From the NCBI GenBank assembly GCA_028277345.1, contig JANQGM010000020.1:110325-174324 (forward strand): 64,000 bases of DNA. Reading direction: 5' to 3'. Both the position numbers and the translations under genes were made by a program. Shown piece by piece: positions 25,925 through 36,100 of this stretch (position 1 is the stretch's first letter; each line of letters starts with the position of its first letter). The stretch is from Candidatus Bipolaricaulota bacterium (GTDB lineage Bacteria > Bipolaricaulota > Bipolaricaulia > UBA7950 > UBA9294). The notes below the pieces were generated by a model that made no database searches, was not told where the DNA came from, and saw nothing but the letters and a program-made list of their open reading frames with translations.

Positions 25925-26227
25925 ATGGAATCAGATGTACGGCCTCTCCGAAAACTCAAGCAGATCGAGAAGCTCCGAGTCCGGCTTCGACGCTGCCCGA
26001 CATGCCGGAAGCCCTTGACGTCAATCCCTCACGACGAGGTGCAGAACTGGCAGATTCAGACGACCACACGGTTCACTGGCTCATTCGGTGCCAGTGCCCA
26101 GGGACGCGGACGCATTGGCCAAGTCACGGATGTCAAACACCAGAACATCCCAACCTGTCCCGCCTGCGGCCGCATCTTCCTTCATGGCTGGATCTATCCA
26201 GGGAAACGTGAGGTACCTCATGGTTGA
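25925..26227 (+). CDS. Small zinc-ribbon protein (tandem copy 1)
   Basis: 100-aa protein starting MESDVRPLRKLKQIEKLRVR, with two CxxC knuckles: RRCPTCRKPL near residue 34 and TCPACGRIFLHGWIYPG near residue 79. Together these should bind one zinc. The next gene is a paralog that starts the same way (VRPLR-LK--EKLR-R) and ends with the same HGWIYP motif. Start at 25925 is only supported by conservation with that copy. Function unknown. Such proteins may bind nucleic acid. Confidence 0.6.
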   Translation: MESDVRPLRKLKQIEKLRVRLRRCPTCRKPLTSIPHDEVQNWQIQTTTRFTGSFGASAQGRGRIGQVTDVKHQNIPTCPACGRIFLHGWIYPGKREVPHG

Positions 26228-26511
26228 GAATGTTCGCCCCCTCCGAGCTTTGAAATCCTTGGAAAAACTTCGCATTCGGTTTGGGGTTTGCCCCCTTTGC
26301 CAGAGCCGCCTGGAATCGATTTCCAGCGGCAAGACCCCCCTCATGGTCAAACACGGGCTCTGGACTTGGCCGTGCGTCAGTTCAGCCGCAATCCTCGGGA
26401 GATGTTCCCTCAGGCGGCAGATATGTTGACCTCAAGCAGAAGAAAACCGCACATTGCCCGAGATGCGAACACACCTATGCTCACGGTTGGATCTATCCTG
26501 AAGCTGCGTGA
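26220..26511 (+). pseudogene. Zinc-ribbon paralog (copy 2) broken by a +1 frameshift
   Basis: ATG 26220 overlaps the end of copy 1 and reads MVENVRPLRALKSLEKLRIR, then CPLCQSRLESISSGKTP, closely matching copy 1. In a run of six C (26335-26340) the frame is lost. Dropping one C restores SWSNTGSGLGRASVQPQ..., then HCPRCEHTYAHGWIYPEAA and a stop at 26511, again like copy 1. A recent mutation or a homopolymer sequencing error would explain it. Confidence 0.6.
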
Positions 26512-26613
26512 TAGCCTGATCTTCTGAATCACACGTGTATAGCGCCAAGAACTCTCAAGGGACTGATGTCTGTATCACCGTCACTGCGCAAAGCCAGTCG
26601 CTGCAAAATACAG

Positions 26614-26633
26614 AAGGGGACAGCTGTTCCCTT
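26614..26633. repeat. Short palindrome AAGGGGACAG/CTGTTCCCTT
   Basis: 10-bp arms with one mismatch, in the 285-bp gap before the antitoxin gene. A related palindrome lies at 27492-27510. Both contain GGGGACA and TGTnCCC cores, resembling REP-type extragenic repeats. The rest of the gap holds nothing I can assign beyond the upstream region of the toxin-antitoxin pair. Confidence 0.45.
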
Positions 26634-26796
26634 TAACCTTTAGGTATCCACGATTAAGTTCGGCTTTTTGGGACGTTGTGTTTCCTCTGACAACTCGCCG
26701 AAAGAACCACGGAAATGCAACATGAGACATTTGCCATTTATCGTAGACATATGATACAAACGCTGCTAGTGTATGTATGTGATACAGGAGGTTGAT

Positions 26797-27018
26797 ATGC
26801 CTACTTCAACCGTGACCGGACGAGTTCCTGAGGACCTGCGGACGCAGATTGACGAAATCGCCAAAGCTGAAAAGAGAAGTATTAGCAACGTGGTTGAGAT
26901 GGCCTTAGAGTGCTTCGTACGTCAATACACGGAGCTTCACCCTCAGTTCAAAGAAGACATCCTGTCGGGGCTGTCTCAGATGGATGCTGGGGAAGTTGCT
27001 CCCTACGAACGAGGATAG
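26797..27018 (+). CDS. Ribbon-helix-helix antitoxin
   Basis: 73-aa protein beginning MPTSTVTGRVPEDLRTQIDE. The beta-strand plus two helices at residues 2-45 (TVTGRVP, LRTQIDEIAKAEKRS, ISNVVEMALECFVRQY) are typical of a ribbon-helix-helix DNA-binding domain. A C-terminal tail would bind the toxin. AGGAGG lies before ATG 26797. It is six bases ahead of a RelE/ParE-type toxin gene. Such antitoxins repress their own operon, and the repeated GTAT/ATAC elements at 26750-26786 (CATATGATAC, TATGTGATAC) are candidate operator sites. Confidence 0.75.
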   Translation: MPTSTVTGRVPEDLRTQIDEIAKAEKRSISNVVEMALECFVRQYTELHPQFKEDILSGLSQMDAGEVAPYERG

Positions 27019-27024
27019 TACAGA

Positions 27025-27315
27025 GTGCCATACACGCCGTTTGCCGTTCGGAACTTTCTGAACACAAAGAAGAAGCTTCCGCCTACTCTTCGGGAAGAGA
27101 TTGATCAACAGGTGGATCGGATTTGCGAGGATCCGAGCATCGGAACTCAGAAAAGTGGCGACTTGCGGCGTGTGTGGGTCCACAAATTCAGTTTCGTTGG
27201 ACAGCAGTACCTCCTCGCATATGCGATTGATGAAGACAAGATGACTGTTACGCTACTTGCAATTGGAGGTCATCAGAACTTCTACCGAGATCTTAAGAAG
27301 TACTTGAAGGCATAG
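27025..27315 (+). CDS. RelE/ParE-family toxin
   Basis: 96-aa protein of the RelE/ParE fold. A helical start (FAVRNFLNTKKKLPPTLREE) is followed by RICEDPSIGTQKSGDLRRVWVHKF and YLLAYAIDEDKMTVTLLAIG, with a terminal helix ending in KKYLKA. GTG 27025 directly follows the antitoxin stop. RelE relatives cleave ribosome-bound mRNA, ParE relatives poison gyrase. Sequence alone does not decide which. Confidence 0.75.
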   Translation: MPYTPFAVRNFLNTKKKLPPTLREEIDQQVDRICEDPSIGTQKSGDLRRVWVHKFSFVGQQYLLAYAIDEDKMTVTLLAIGGHQNFYRDLKKYLKA

Positions 27316-27491
27316 AGGGGCTTGGCCGTGACAGTATTCCTCCTCTTCCAGTAAAACCCCATTCGCCTCATCTCTCTGATTAATGCTCTACGCATGATCT
27401 CAGATTCAGAATCCCCACTAATGAGCGACGTTCGTGTTAGACGTTTCTTCATCGAGAACGGAATACTATTCTGTTTGAGCGCCAAGGGATA

Positions 27492-27510
27492 CAGGGGACA
27501 TCTGTCCCTG
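27492..27510. repeat. Second short palindrome CAGGGGACA-TC-TGTCCCTG
   Basis: Arms pair over eight bases with one bulge. It shares the GGGGACA/TGTCCC core with the repeat at 26614-26633 and lies in the ~300-bp gap after the toxin gene. An ORF from 27394 reads across it but has no ribosome site and is probably not translated. Confidence 0.4.
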
Positions 27511-27612
27511 CCGCTAATCTGCATCTTGTCGGGTTACTGTGAGACAGCCGAGCTGGCGACAAGCTCATTAGTTGACTATATTACTCAAGTATCTCTCGGC
27601 TCGAAGGGTGGC

Positions 27613-28110
27613 ATGATGCGCAATCGCACCAAACGCTGGCTGTCTGCGGAATGGAAGAACGGATGGAGCCTTGGAAAGCTGGGGGCCATTGTGGCGCTTC
27701 TCATCATCGGAAGCCTCACGCAAGCCTGTCATCACAATCTCGGCCCGGACCTCGGTGGAGGTGATGTCGGCGGAGGGGTGGTTCCCCAGCCTTCCGGCCC
27801 AATGGATGTCGATGTCCGCGTGGTTGCCGATCCTCAAGGGGGCGAGTACGTCAGTGAGCTGACCTGTGCCATCGAAGTCACCGAAGTTCCTGGGAGCGGC
27901 ACAAATCCGGTCGTGATCTACGTGAACTGGGTGGCACCATGCGGAACACACGGAAGCGAAGCCTTCGCCTTCGAAGGTGGGCAACAAGTCTTCGAATCCA
28001 GCTATTCCGAAGGCGGACAAACGATTGGCATGACCTTCTGGGCCGCCATATCCTGGACCGATGCGCAAGGCTCGCACCAGATCCGTAGCGCCATGGCAGC
28101 GTGCCGGTAG
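27613..28110 (+). CDS. Secreted lipoprotein of unknown function
   Basis: About 165-aa lipoprotein. The N-terminus MMRNRTKRWLSAEWKNGW is basic, followed by a hydrophobic stretch and the lipobox LTQAC near residue 40. The mature part has a Gly-rich linker (GPDLGGGDVGGGVVP), then a beta-rich domain with two Cys (LTCAIEV and VAPCGTHG) and a C-terminal MAACR. Start 27613 is chosen for the signal peptide; a GAAGGGTGG site is upstream. The fold may be immunoglobulin-like. No family recognised. Confidence 0.6.
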   Translation: MMRNRTKRWLSAEWKNGWSLGKLGAIVALLIIGSLTQACHHNLGPDLGGGDVGGGVVPQPSGPMDVDVRVVADPQGGEYVSELTCAIEVTEVPGSGTNPVVIYVNWVAPCGTHGSEAFAFEGGQQVFESSYSEGGQTIGMTFWAAISWTDAQGSHQIRSAMAACR

Positions 28111-28264
28111 CCATGCGGTCCCGTAGACGAGGATAGATCAAACGATATATAAATCTTCGTAAATTCCATCTGGTTAGGAGATAATTGTTCGCCATCTTCT
28201 GTTGACGTATCATTGATTGCTTCGCGTCACTGATCAGCAAAGAAATGGAATACGGAGGACTTAT

Positions 28265-28711
28265 ATGGGGTCTCTTGTGGAAGGGGTCAACGGACAGATT
28301 GAGCTTCTTCAAGACAGAATAAGAATTACTCGGCGCGGTTTTCTTGCTTTTGGTGCGCACCCGTGGGCAGGGGACAAGGAAATCCTTCTTTCGGAGATCA
28401 CGGCAATCAAATTCAAGCGTGCTTCATTGATGGCGAGCGGTTTCATTCAGTTTCTGTATCCAGGAGGTCAAGAAGCAAAAGGATTTCACAGAACTGTAGC
28501 AGATGAGAATACGGTCATGTTTTGGCCACGACATCAAAAGGAGTTTGCAGAGCTAAGAGAAGCAATCGAACAAAAGCGCCAACAGATTAAAACTACTGCT
28601 GCATCTCTCGATGAACTTGAGATTCTGAAGAAGCTCGCAGAACTTCATAGATCAGGTGTGCTCAGCGATGATGAATTTGATGCCAAGAAACGGGCGATCT
28701 TGGAACACTGA
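28265..28711 (+). CDS. SHOCT-domain protein with PH-like N-terminus
   Basis: 148-aa protein. Residues about 5-90 resemble a small PH-like/DUF4429 domain (GQIELLQDRIRITRRGFLAF, then EILLSEITAIKFKRASLMAS). The C-terminus is a SHOCT motif, EILKKLAELHRSGVLSDDEF followed by DAKKRAIL. SHOCT modules are short helical domains thought to mediate oligomerisation. GGAGG precedes ATG 28265. The next gene starts 21 bases later, so they are probably co-transcribed. Confidence 0.75.
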   Translation: MGSLVEGVNGQIELLQDRIRITRRGFLAFGAHPWAGDKEILLSEITAIKFKRASLMASGFIQFLYPGGQEAKGFHRTVADENTVMFWPRHQKEFAELREAIEQKRQQIKTTAASLDELEILKKLAELHRSGVLSDDEFDAKKRAILEH

Positions 28712-28732
28712 GACATCCTCGTAGGGAGATAC

Positions 28733-29236
28733 ATGTCTATAGCATTCTGGATGGCAGCCGGAGGAGGCAGCTTCATTCTGCTAGGTACGTTTGTCTTGAT
28801 TGGAGACCAGTGGCAATGGTTTCGAAGATCATTTAACCGAATGTTTCGCCAGTTGGACTATATGGAGAAAGGGTGGCAGAAACTCTGCGACAATACCAAT
28901 ACCATAGGTAGTCTCAGCTCAGAAGACCAAGGATTCAAACAGATACTAAACATTATCGTCTCAAGGCGACCAAAACAAAATCCCGCCGGAATCTCTTGCA
29001 TCAGATGCGGGAGTTATATGGGAATCGGAAGCGGAAAAAACTCGATTCAGCTAAACCACGTGCAACTCTACGCCGATGACGGTTCTTCTCCTATTGCAGT
29101 GGCAACCCAAGAAACCGTAGATAACTGGATTCATAGTGCTCGATTTCGGAAGGTTTGCCGTTTTGGGTTTGGGGTAATTGCAATTGGAGTTTTGCTAGAA
29201 CTTGCTTCGCTGGTTATTCATGAATTGTTTTATTGA
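28733..29236 (+). CDS. Two-TM protein of unknown function
   Basis: 167-aa protein with a TM helix at residues 3-24 (IAFWMAAGGGSFILLGTFVL) and a second near the C-terminus (FGFGVIAIGVLLELASLVIH). Between them is a soluble loop with one CxxC-like pair (SCIRCGSY). A GGGAGA site lies upstream of ATG 28733. It follows the SHOCT gene. I recognise no family. Confidence 0.55.
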   Translation: MSIAFWMAAGGGSFILLGTFVLIGDQWQWFRRSFNRMFRQLDYMEKGWQKLCDNTNTIGSLSSEDQGFKQILNIIVSRRPKQNPAGISCIRCGSYMGIGSGKNSIQLNHVQLYADDGSSPIAVATQETVDNWIHSARFRKVCRFGFGVIAIGVLLELASLVIHELFY

Positions 29237-29833
29237 TATTCAGTGGTGTCTAGTATTTCCAGAATGCAAGAAGTTGACTTTTCCCCTAGTCAACGCTCCA
29301 AAGCCAGATGAAATTGCCTGCTTGATGGGAGGCAGGCCAATGATTCAGATCGTAATCGAGACGAACTCGACTGTCTCTCAATGCATTCGGCTCTGACATC
29401 CTCATTCGGTCTTCCTTCTGCTTGCATGAGGTAGTTCAGCCCCACTTCCGATTGCGTCCCATGAGAAGCGACGCTTCATCATCCGCCCAGCTGACTATTG
29501 AATTGAACCAACTCAACTGAGACAGTGAGCACAATGACCGCAAGACTGAGAGCTTACACCCCTGATCGTAATTCCGGCCGCGCCCGTGAGTTTCTGGCAT
29601 AGACCTGCACTGCCTTCTCCAGACCCTTCACTGTGGAATCAAACACCGGAACTGCGCATGATACTTCGTCGCATCAGTACCACTCGGCTAGCATGGATGA
29701 TAACTGGTAGTTCAACACCGTTCGGATTCGACTTCCGCAACGCAAACAACGCCTGCGTTCGGATATGCCAGACCATTTCGAGCTTGGCAATGCCACTGCC
29801 TATAATAGACATTGGATCGACAGGAGAACGCGT
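29237..29833. other. 597-bp gap with a stem-loop and a promoter
   Basis: No convincing gene. GTTGACT/AGTCAAC (29273-29294) forms a stem-loop about 35 bp after the preceding gene. GCCTGC/GCAGGC at about 29310-29331 forms another. A perfect TATAAT at 29801-29806, with a possible weak TTCGAG -35 18 bases upstream, precedes the HD-GYP gene. Confidence 0.5.
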
Positions 29834-31219
29834 ATGGAAGCCGCTCACGAGGGTCACCAAGAACATCGAACAGAGTACGCTAGCATCGAGGATCAACGTC
29901 ATCCCCTACGACGCATGCTTGAAGCCCTTCCCGCCGCCATCTTCGTTTCGGACAAGCACGGAAATCCACAATATGCCAACAAAGAAGCGAGAAGGATCCT
30001 CGGCAAGGGTGTGCTGCCGGGGATTGATGGTTCGAACCTCGCCGAGCTCTATCACGCCTTCGTCTCCGGCACCGACGAGCTATACCCGGAAGAACGAATG
30101 CCTCTGGTTCGTGCCTTGTCCGGCGAGAGTTGCTGGGTGGATGACATGGAGATTCGGCATCCGGACGGAACTCGAGTGCTTCATGTTTCCGCCAACCCCA
30201 TCTATGGAGAATCCGGCGAACTGGAGATGGCCATCGCCGCTTTTGTCGACATCACCGTTCAGAAAGAAGCTGAGGATCTGCGGGAATCCCTCCTATCTGC
30301 ATTGCCGATCGCGGTCAGAGTCTACGATAAAGAGGGAACCTGCATTCTACAGAACCAACTCGCAACTTCGCTGTTCGGCGGGGATAGTCTGGAAACTCAT
30401 CACAATTACCATCAGCTCGAAAGCTGGAATGCACATGGATTGCTGGAAGGCGCACTCCACACGCTTCAGACCGGCGAGATGACACAGGGGGAAGTCCGTC
30501 TCGTCAATCCCAAACACGATCTACAGATCATCGAGTACCAATTTCGACGTTTCATCATGCACGGGCAACCTCATCTCCTCATGCGCTTTGGCGACGTCAC
30601 CCAACGCAATGCGTTGGCGGAGCGTTCGAGGCATCAGACCCGATTGCTTCATTCCATGATCGAGAGCCTGTCCGCCGCCAGCGCGCTTCGCGATCCGTAC
30701 ACCGCCGGTCACCAAGTGAGAGTTGCGGCCCTCTCTGTGGCTATCGCAGACGAAGTGGGTATGGATCGGGACAGGAAGGAAGGCATTCGCGTTGCCGGAC
30801 TCCTTCATGACATCGGGAAACTGGCCATTCCGGCCGAGATGCTGGCCAAACCGACGAAACTCACGCCCCTGGAAATGCGCATCATTCAGTCTCATGTGGT
30901 CGCCGCCAGCGACATCCTGCAGAACGTCGACTTCCCATGGCCCATCCTGGATATCATCCTTGAACACCATGAGAGGCTGGACGGTAGCGGCTATCCCAAC
31001 AAACGCCGGGGCGAGCAGATTCTTCCGGAGAGTCGGATCCTCGCCGTAGCTGATGTCGTTGAAGCCATGTCTTCTCATCGCCCCTACCGGCCCGCTTTGG
31101 GCATTGAGGCTGCGCTCGACGAAATCGAGCGAGGTTCGGGTGCCACATTCGATTCAGAGATCGTCGCCGCCTGCGCAACCCTCTTTAGAGAGGGGCGCTT
31201 CACGTTCCCTGAGTCGTAA
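29834..31219 (+). CDS. PAS-domain HD-GYP phosphodiesterase (predicted c-di-GMP)
   Basis: 461-aa sensor-effector. Two PAS-like domains, at about residues 20-140 (LPAAIFVSDKHGNPQYANKE) and 145-255, precede an HD-GYP domain. The HD pair is in RVAGLLHDIGKLAIPAEMLA and the GYP in HHERLDGSGYPNKRRGEQIL. HD-GYP proteins degrade cyclic di-GMP or related nucleotides. ATG 29834 has AGGAGA upstream and follows the TATAAT at 29801, which excludes the longer frame from 29765. There is no TM helix, so it senses a cytoplasmic signal. Confidence 0.9.
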   Translation: MEAAHEGHQEHRTEYASIEDQRHPLRRMLEALPAAIFVSDKHGNPQYANKEARRILGKGVLPGIDGSNLAELYHAFVSGTDELYPEERMPLVRALSGESCWVDDMEIRHPDGTRVLHVSANPIYGESGELEMAIAAFVDITVQKEAEDLRESLLSALPIAVRVYDKEGTCILQNQLATSLFGGDSLETHHNYHQLESWNAHGLLEGALHTLQTGEMTQGEVRLVNPKHDLQIIEYQFRRFIMHGQPHLLMRFGDVTQRNALAERSRHQTRLLHSMIESLSAASALRDPYTAGHQVRVAALSVAIADEVGMDRDRKEGIRVAGLLHDIGKLAIPAEMLAKPTKLTPLEMRIIQSHVVAASDILQNVDFPWPILDIILEHHERLDGSGYPNKRRGEQILPESRILAVADVVEAMSSHRPYRPALGIEAALDEIERGSGATFDSEIVAACATLFREGRFTFPES

Positions 31220-31244
31220 GAACCGGGACAAGAAAGGATCAACC

Positions 31245-32054
31245 ATGGCAGAAACGCGCGCATGGGATCGGCATCGAGACGGCCTCGTCCCATTCAACTG
31301 CAAACGGGAACTGGAACGGCTCGCCAGTATCGAACAGGATCTCGCAGGGTTCATCGACACGCAGGCTCCCGACCTCACCAGCGCCTACCGAGAACGTGCA
31401 GCAGCCACGCTCGATGCCCTTTTGGGGGAATCTGGCGATTCTCAAAAATCGATTCGTCGCCCGATGCTCGACTCGCTTTGTACGGATGCAAGTCCACTTC
31501 AGATCACCGTCATGATGTACGGGATCAGCTTGCTAGGACTGCCCCCGGAAGCAGTTACCGAGAACATGAGCATCCCACGAGAGACTCAGGTTCTCGCGAG
31601 AATGGCGCCCATGCTACGACTGTTTCAAGCCCTGTTCGAGGTGACAGATCGCGAACATGCACACACTTTGCTTAGAGCCTTCATCGACGACCGCTTCTCA
31701 CGTCTGACCGAAGCCGAACTCGAGATTCAGAATCTTGATCGATGGTGGGAGATGACGGCACGAACCAGCGAGGTCACCACCGGTGTCGTCACCCGCATCA
31801 ACACGGGCAAGCTCGCCTTCCGTACCGATACGTGCATCCTGCACGAGGTCATGCTACCCCTCGGGAATCCCGAACTCGTCGACATCGTCTGCTGTTACGG
31901 CGATCGTGCCGGATTCGAGGCACTCAATCCCAACCTGCGCTTTACCCGCACGACAACGCTGATGACGGGTCCTTATTGCGACACTTGCATGCACGACATC
32001 CGGCACTCCGATGACATCAGCCACCCCGAGCACAAGTTCTTCCGCTCAATGTAA
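31245..32054 (+). CDS. L-2-amino-thiazoline-4-carboxylic acid hydrolase-like protein
   Basis: 269-aa protein resembling the ATC-hydrolase family, enzymes that open the thiazoline ring toward cysteine. The C-terminal part has CCYGDRAGFEALNPNLRFTR, then TGPYCDTCMHDIRHSDD, which matches the family's closing Cys-rich region. Many relatives are only named by similarity and their substrates are unknown. An AAAGGA site precedes ATG 31245. It lies 25 bases after the HD-GYP gene and is likely co-transcribed. Confidence 0.65.
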   Translation: MAETRAWDRHRDGLVPFNCKRELERLASIEQDLAGFIDTQAPDLTSAYRERAAATLDALLGESGDSQKSIRRPMLDSLCTDASPLQITVMMYGISLLGLPPEAVTENMSIPRETQVLARMAPMLRLFQALFEVTDREHAHTLLRAFIDDRFSRLTEAELEIQNLDRWWEMTARTSEVTTGVVTRINTGKLAFRTDTCILHEVMLPLGNPELVDIVCCYGDRAGFEALNPNLRFTRTTTLMTGPYCDTCMHDIRHSDDISHPEHKFFRSM

Positions 32055-32067
32055 TCGAGAAAAACCG

Positions 32068-33162
32068 CTAGAATTCAATCTCCCAGGCGAGAGTAACGAA
32101 GGGCGAAAGTCCGAGAATGTTGTCGATCCGTCCGTAGATGGACAGGTGGGGGGTAAGCGGTAGCGTGAACGTCGCCATGATTCTTCCCAATCCCAGGAAG
32201 CTCTCTTCCTCGTCGAAGTAGGCGGAAACCGTTATCTTCCCCCTCTCATCGCAGCAGGATGGGATCTCCCAAATCGCCCCCAGCAGCAAAGTATAGGGGG
32301 CCGGCACCAAAGAGAGCTTCCCTGGCTCAAACGCGAGGATGGCACGCAACTGCACATCGGATATCAGACAACGCACGTCAAAGCCATAGATATCGAATCG
32401 ATTGAGGCTGTGTGTCGACTCATCCCAATCCAGACCAGCAAAAAACGTGACACACGGCTCATTGGCCAAGCTAAGCGACGGCATCATGCGTAGTGATTTC
32501 TCATCCAGCGCATACGTCAGCTGCCCACTGAATCGCACCCCAGGAAGGAACGATTCTACAGGCCCCCAATTCAGCAGCACATCCTGAAACCCGCTATCCG
32601 TCAACGTCAGTTCAGCCCGGACAGGTTCGCACGCCGTACACCACGGAAAGCTGGCGCCAACTCGACCGTAGGTGAAGGGCAGCGCACATGAGGCCGTCTG
32701 CACAAGGTCCCCGAATTCGTCAAGATTCCATCCAATCTCCAGAAGATCGAGCCACGGGCTTTCGGAATCACAGACATCGACAAGCACTCCAAGTGCGCCC
32801 GGCTCGCCAATCAACTGAAGCGAAAACTCCGTAGTTGAGACACTCACGGAGAGTTCGGTTTCGATCGACTCGAAGCTCTGGCTCGCGGGATCGAAGTCAA
32901 GCGTGAACGTCAGCGGAGCCAACGGAAAGTCCAATTTCCCGTCAACGCGGTACTCATCCCAATCGACGTTTGTACCCTCCGCTGTGAACGTCAATTCAGA
33001 GAACTCGCCTTCCCAGCTTACCTCGCCCAGCCAATCGAAACTTACAGACTTGGAATCCAGATCGAAATGAACTAACCCTTCAACGAATACACCCAATTCG
33101 CCTGCCAGCGATAGAATGGAGATAAGGACGATAAGGAGAAGGCAACCGCTCAGGAATCTCAT
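32068..33162 (-). CDS. Beta-barrel-like secreted or outer-membrane protein
   Basis: 364-aa protein with a signal peptide (MRFLSGCLLLIVLISILSLA) and long alternation of polar and apolar residues, as in beta-strands. The last residue is Phe (PFVTLAWEIEF), like outer-membrane barrel C-termini. There are several Cys (VDVCDSES, WCTACEP, SCCDERG). ATG overlaps the stop of the 1611-aa gene (ATGA), making it the third gene of the surface operon. It may anchor or export the two large proteins (inference). No family recognised. Confidence 0.6.
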   Translation of the reverse strand: MRFLSGCLLLIVLISILSLAGELGVFVEGLVHFDLDSKSVSFDWLGEVSWEGEFSELTFTAEGTNVDWDEYRVDGKLDFPLAPLTFTLDFDPASQSFESIETELSVSVSTTEFSLQLIGEPGALGVLVDVCDSESPWLDLLEIGWNLDEFGDLVQTASCALPFTYGRVGASFPWCTACEPVRAELTLTDSGFQDVLLNWGPVESFLPGVRFSGQLTYALDEKSLRMMPSLSLANEPCVTFFAGLDWDESTHSLNRFDIYGFDVRCLISDVQLRAILAFEPGKLSLVPAPYTLLLGAIWEIPSCCDERGKITVSAYFDEEESFLGLGRIMATFTLPLTPHLSIYGRIDNILGLSPFVTLAWEIEF

Positions 33163-36100
33163 GGATTAGACATTGGACCCGCATCCGGCAGCGTCACAGA
33201 AATGATGGCGGAATCCGTGCCTCCTCGTCCATCCGAGATCGTGTAATTGACCGTGATCGTGCTCCCAGCCGGTGCCGAGCAATTCATGGTTCCGTACTCC
33301 ACCAAATCGCCCGACACATTAGCATAGCCACAGCTAGTGCTCGCAGAAATGATCTCCAGATCGTCGTTATCGATGTCATAATCATTGCGAAGCGCGTCGA
33401 TATAGATCACACCTTGGCCTGTCGACATCGACACGCTGTCATTGCGGGCTACGGGATCGTGATTTTCCTCCACCGTCACTTCGAAGGTACAGGTATCTTC
33501 GTTTCCGCTATCGTCCTCCGCCGTGCATGTCACCGTTGTATCGCCATTCCAGAAGAAACTGCCCGAGGAGGGCGAGCAACTGACTTCCACGTGGTTGTCG
33601 CAATTGTCAGACGCACTCGGCGTGTTGAAGTACACGTTGGCACCCCACGCTGTCTCGGCATCTACCGTGATATCGGAGGGGCACGAGATGTTCGGATTGG
33701 TCGTATCACGCACGGTAACGTCGAACTGACATTGGGATGAGTTCCCAGCATCGTCACGGAAGGTATAAGTGACTTCTGTCGTCCCCACGTCGATGCTGGA
33801 TCCAGGAGCATGACTTCGGCTCGTGTAGCTAAGCGCGCCGTCGCAATTGTCCGTTGCCGTCGGCTCTGACCAGCTCACGCTGCGCGAGCAGCCTCCGAAC
33901 AAGGCATCCACCGTAATATCGCTCGGACACCCGCTGATATCGGGATCGCGATTATCTTCCACTGTGATCGTGAAGCTGCAATCGCTACGATTCCCGTAGA
34001 TGTCAATGGCAGTATAGGTCACCGTGGTTGCTCCGAGAGGGAATGTCTCACCAGGCGCATGATCTCCTGAGAACGAGGCCAATCCGCAGTTGTCTGTGGC
34101 TGTGGGTTCCGTCCAATTCACAACCGCCGAGCATTGACTGACTCCGGACGATACGGTGATATTGCCCGGGCAGCCACTGATGGCAGGATCGTCATCGTCG
34201 CTGACTTCAATGCTGAACTCGCAAACATCGGTGTTCCCAGCCGCATCGATGGCGCGGAATCGATTGACCGTCGTTCCGATGGGGAACAGTGAGCCGCTCG
34301 GTAGACCCTCCAGCTGATCGATCGAGGCTCCGCAGGGGTCGTCGGCTGTCACGCTATAGACGACGGTTGCTCCGCAGGCATCAGCATCCGTTCCCACGGT
34401 CATGTCTCCGGGGCAACTGATGACAAGGGCAACCGCATCGTTGACCGTCACATCGAACGAGCAGGTGTCTATATTTCCGGAGGAATCCGTGTATTCATAC
34501 ATCACCGTCGTTGTTCCGGTTCCGAAGCTTGCTCCCGGAGCATGGCTGCGGTTCGAATACGTCAGTACGCCGTCGCAATTGTCAGTTGCGGAGGGTTCCG
34601 TCCAACTCACCAGAGCCGTGCAGGCCCCCGGTTGCAGATCAGTCGTGATATTGCCCGGACAACCAGCGATCACCGGCTTCTCATCATCCAGTACCGTCAC
34701 CGTGAACGAGCACGTCTCCGTGTTTCCATGCACATCGATCGCTGTGTACGTGACCGTTGTCGGACCTCCCTTAGGGAAGCTGTCACCCGGCAAATGAGTG
34801 GAGGTAAACGACGCGATACTACAGTTATCATCAACGATAGGCTCGGTCCAAGTGATGATCGCCGAGCACTCGCCCGTAGCGCAGCTCACCGTTTGATCGC
34901 CCGGACAGTCGCTGATTCCGGGCTTTTGATCATCGCGCACCGTCACTGTCTGTGTGCACGTATTCGTGTTGCCGGAGTCATCTCGAGCCGTCCATAGGAT
35001 CGTTGTCGTGCCAACCGGGTACACGGCGGTTAGCGCTAGGCTGTCGTTGCGCTCGCCCTCCACTGACGGCGTACTCAGGTCGTCGGTCGCCGTCGCCATA
35101 CCCACATTGACCGTCGCATCGCATCGTCCTGAGCCCGCTGAAACATCGACATCGGGTGGACAATAGGTAATCGTTGGTGGAGTAAAGTCGACAAGGATTA
35201 CTTCAACATCAACTGTCGCTGTTGCCGAACCGCCATAGCCATCAGTGATGGTATAGCTAAGCACATCATCCCCGACGTAGCCGGTATCCGGTGTATAGAC
35301 GATATGGCTACCGGAGATGGAGGCGCTTCCATTCTGTGGCTGGCTAACCGAGGCGATTGAGAGCGTATCGCCATCCCCATCGCTATCGTTATCCAACACG
35401 GCAATCGAAACCGCGACATTCTGATCCGTTGATGCGGCATCATTGACCGCCTCGGGCTCACGATTGAGAATGTCGATCTGAATGCTCACACGCGCTTCAT
35501 CTTGACCGCCATAGGGATCGCGAGCGATGATCGTGAAGCTATCTTGCAGCGGGCGATTCGCATTGCGCGCCGCCACCAACGCATCGTAGCTCGGCATATA
35601 CGTGGCGTGAACCTCGTAGTTTCCTGCGAATCCCGACGCGAGCACTCCCGGCCGACCATACCGGGGCACACGATTGACAAAGAAGTCCAGCTCATCCCCA
35701 TCCGGGTCTGTCGCCGTAAAGCAAAATGCCTGCTCCCAATCCGGGTCCATGATGAAAAGAGGGCCAGCACCGTGGCCTTGAGGTATCCAGGCATCGAAGC
35801 GCTGTGAAATCTCAGCAGGATCCAGGAGTGGTGGGTGCTCCCCTGGAAAGCGAACTACTTGGCTCGCACACTGTCCAGTTGAATCGCAAGCCTTGATTTC
35901 GATTTCTGATTCCTTAATCCAATTACCCGGCCATACGACCAGTGTGCCATGATAGCTGCCACCAGGTACTGCCTTCGCTGTAGCTTCTCCGACACTATTC
36001 GCGAAACCATCTAGCTGAAGAAAACCAGTGTCGCCGCTTCCGAAATCCACACTTATGGTAACAACCTCATTTCTCCAGCTGTGCTCAAAATCTTTGTCAT

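Noticed and set aside
26750..27315. Integron or prophage remnant around the toxin-antitoxin pair
   Set aside because: No integrase, attachment site or phage gene is visible, only two short palindromes.
27394..27612. N-terminal extension of the lipoprotein
   Set aside because: It would place 73 residues before the signal peptide and reads through a palindrome with no ribosome site.
29273..29294. GTTGACT/AGTCAAC inverted repeat as a TetR operator
   Set aside because: Its half-site resembles the tetR operator, but the 8-base spacing differs and it lies after a gene, not at a promoter.
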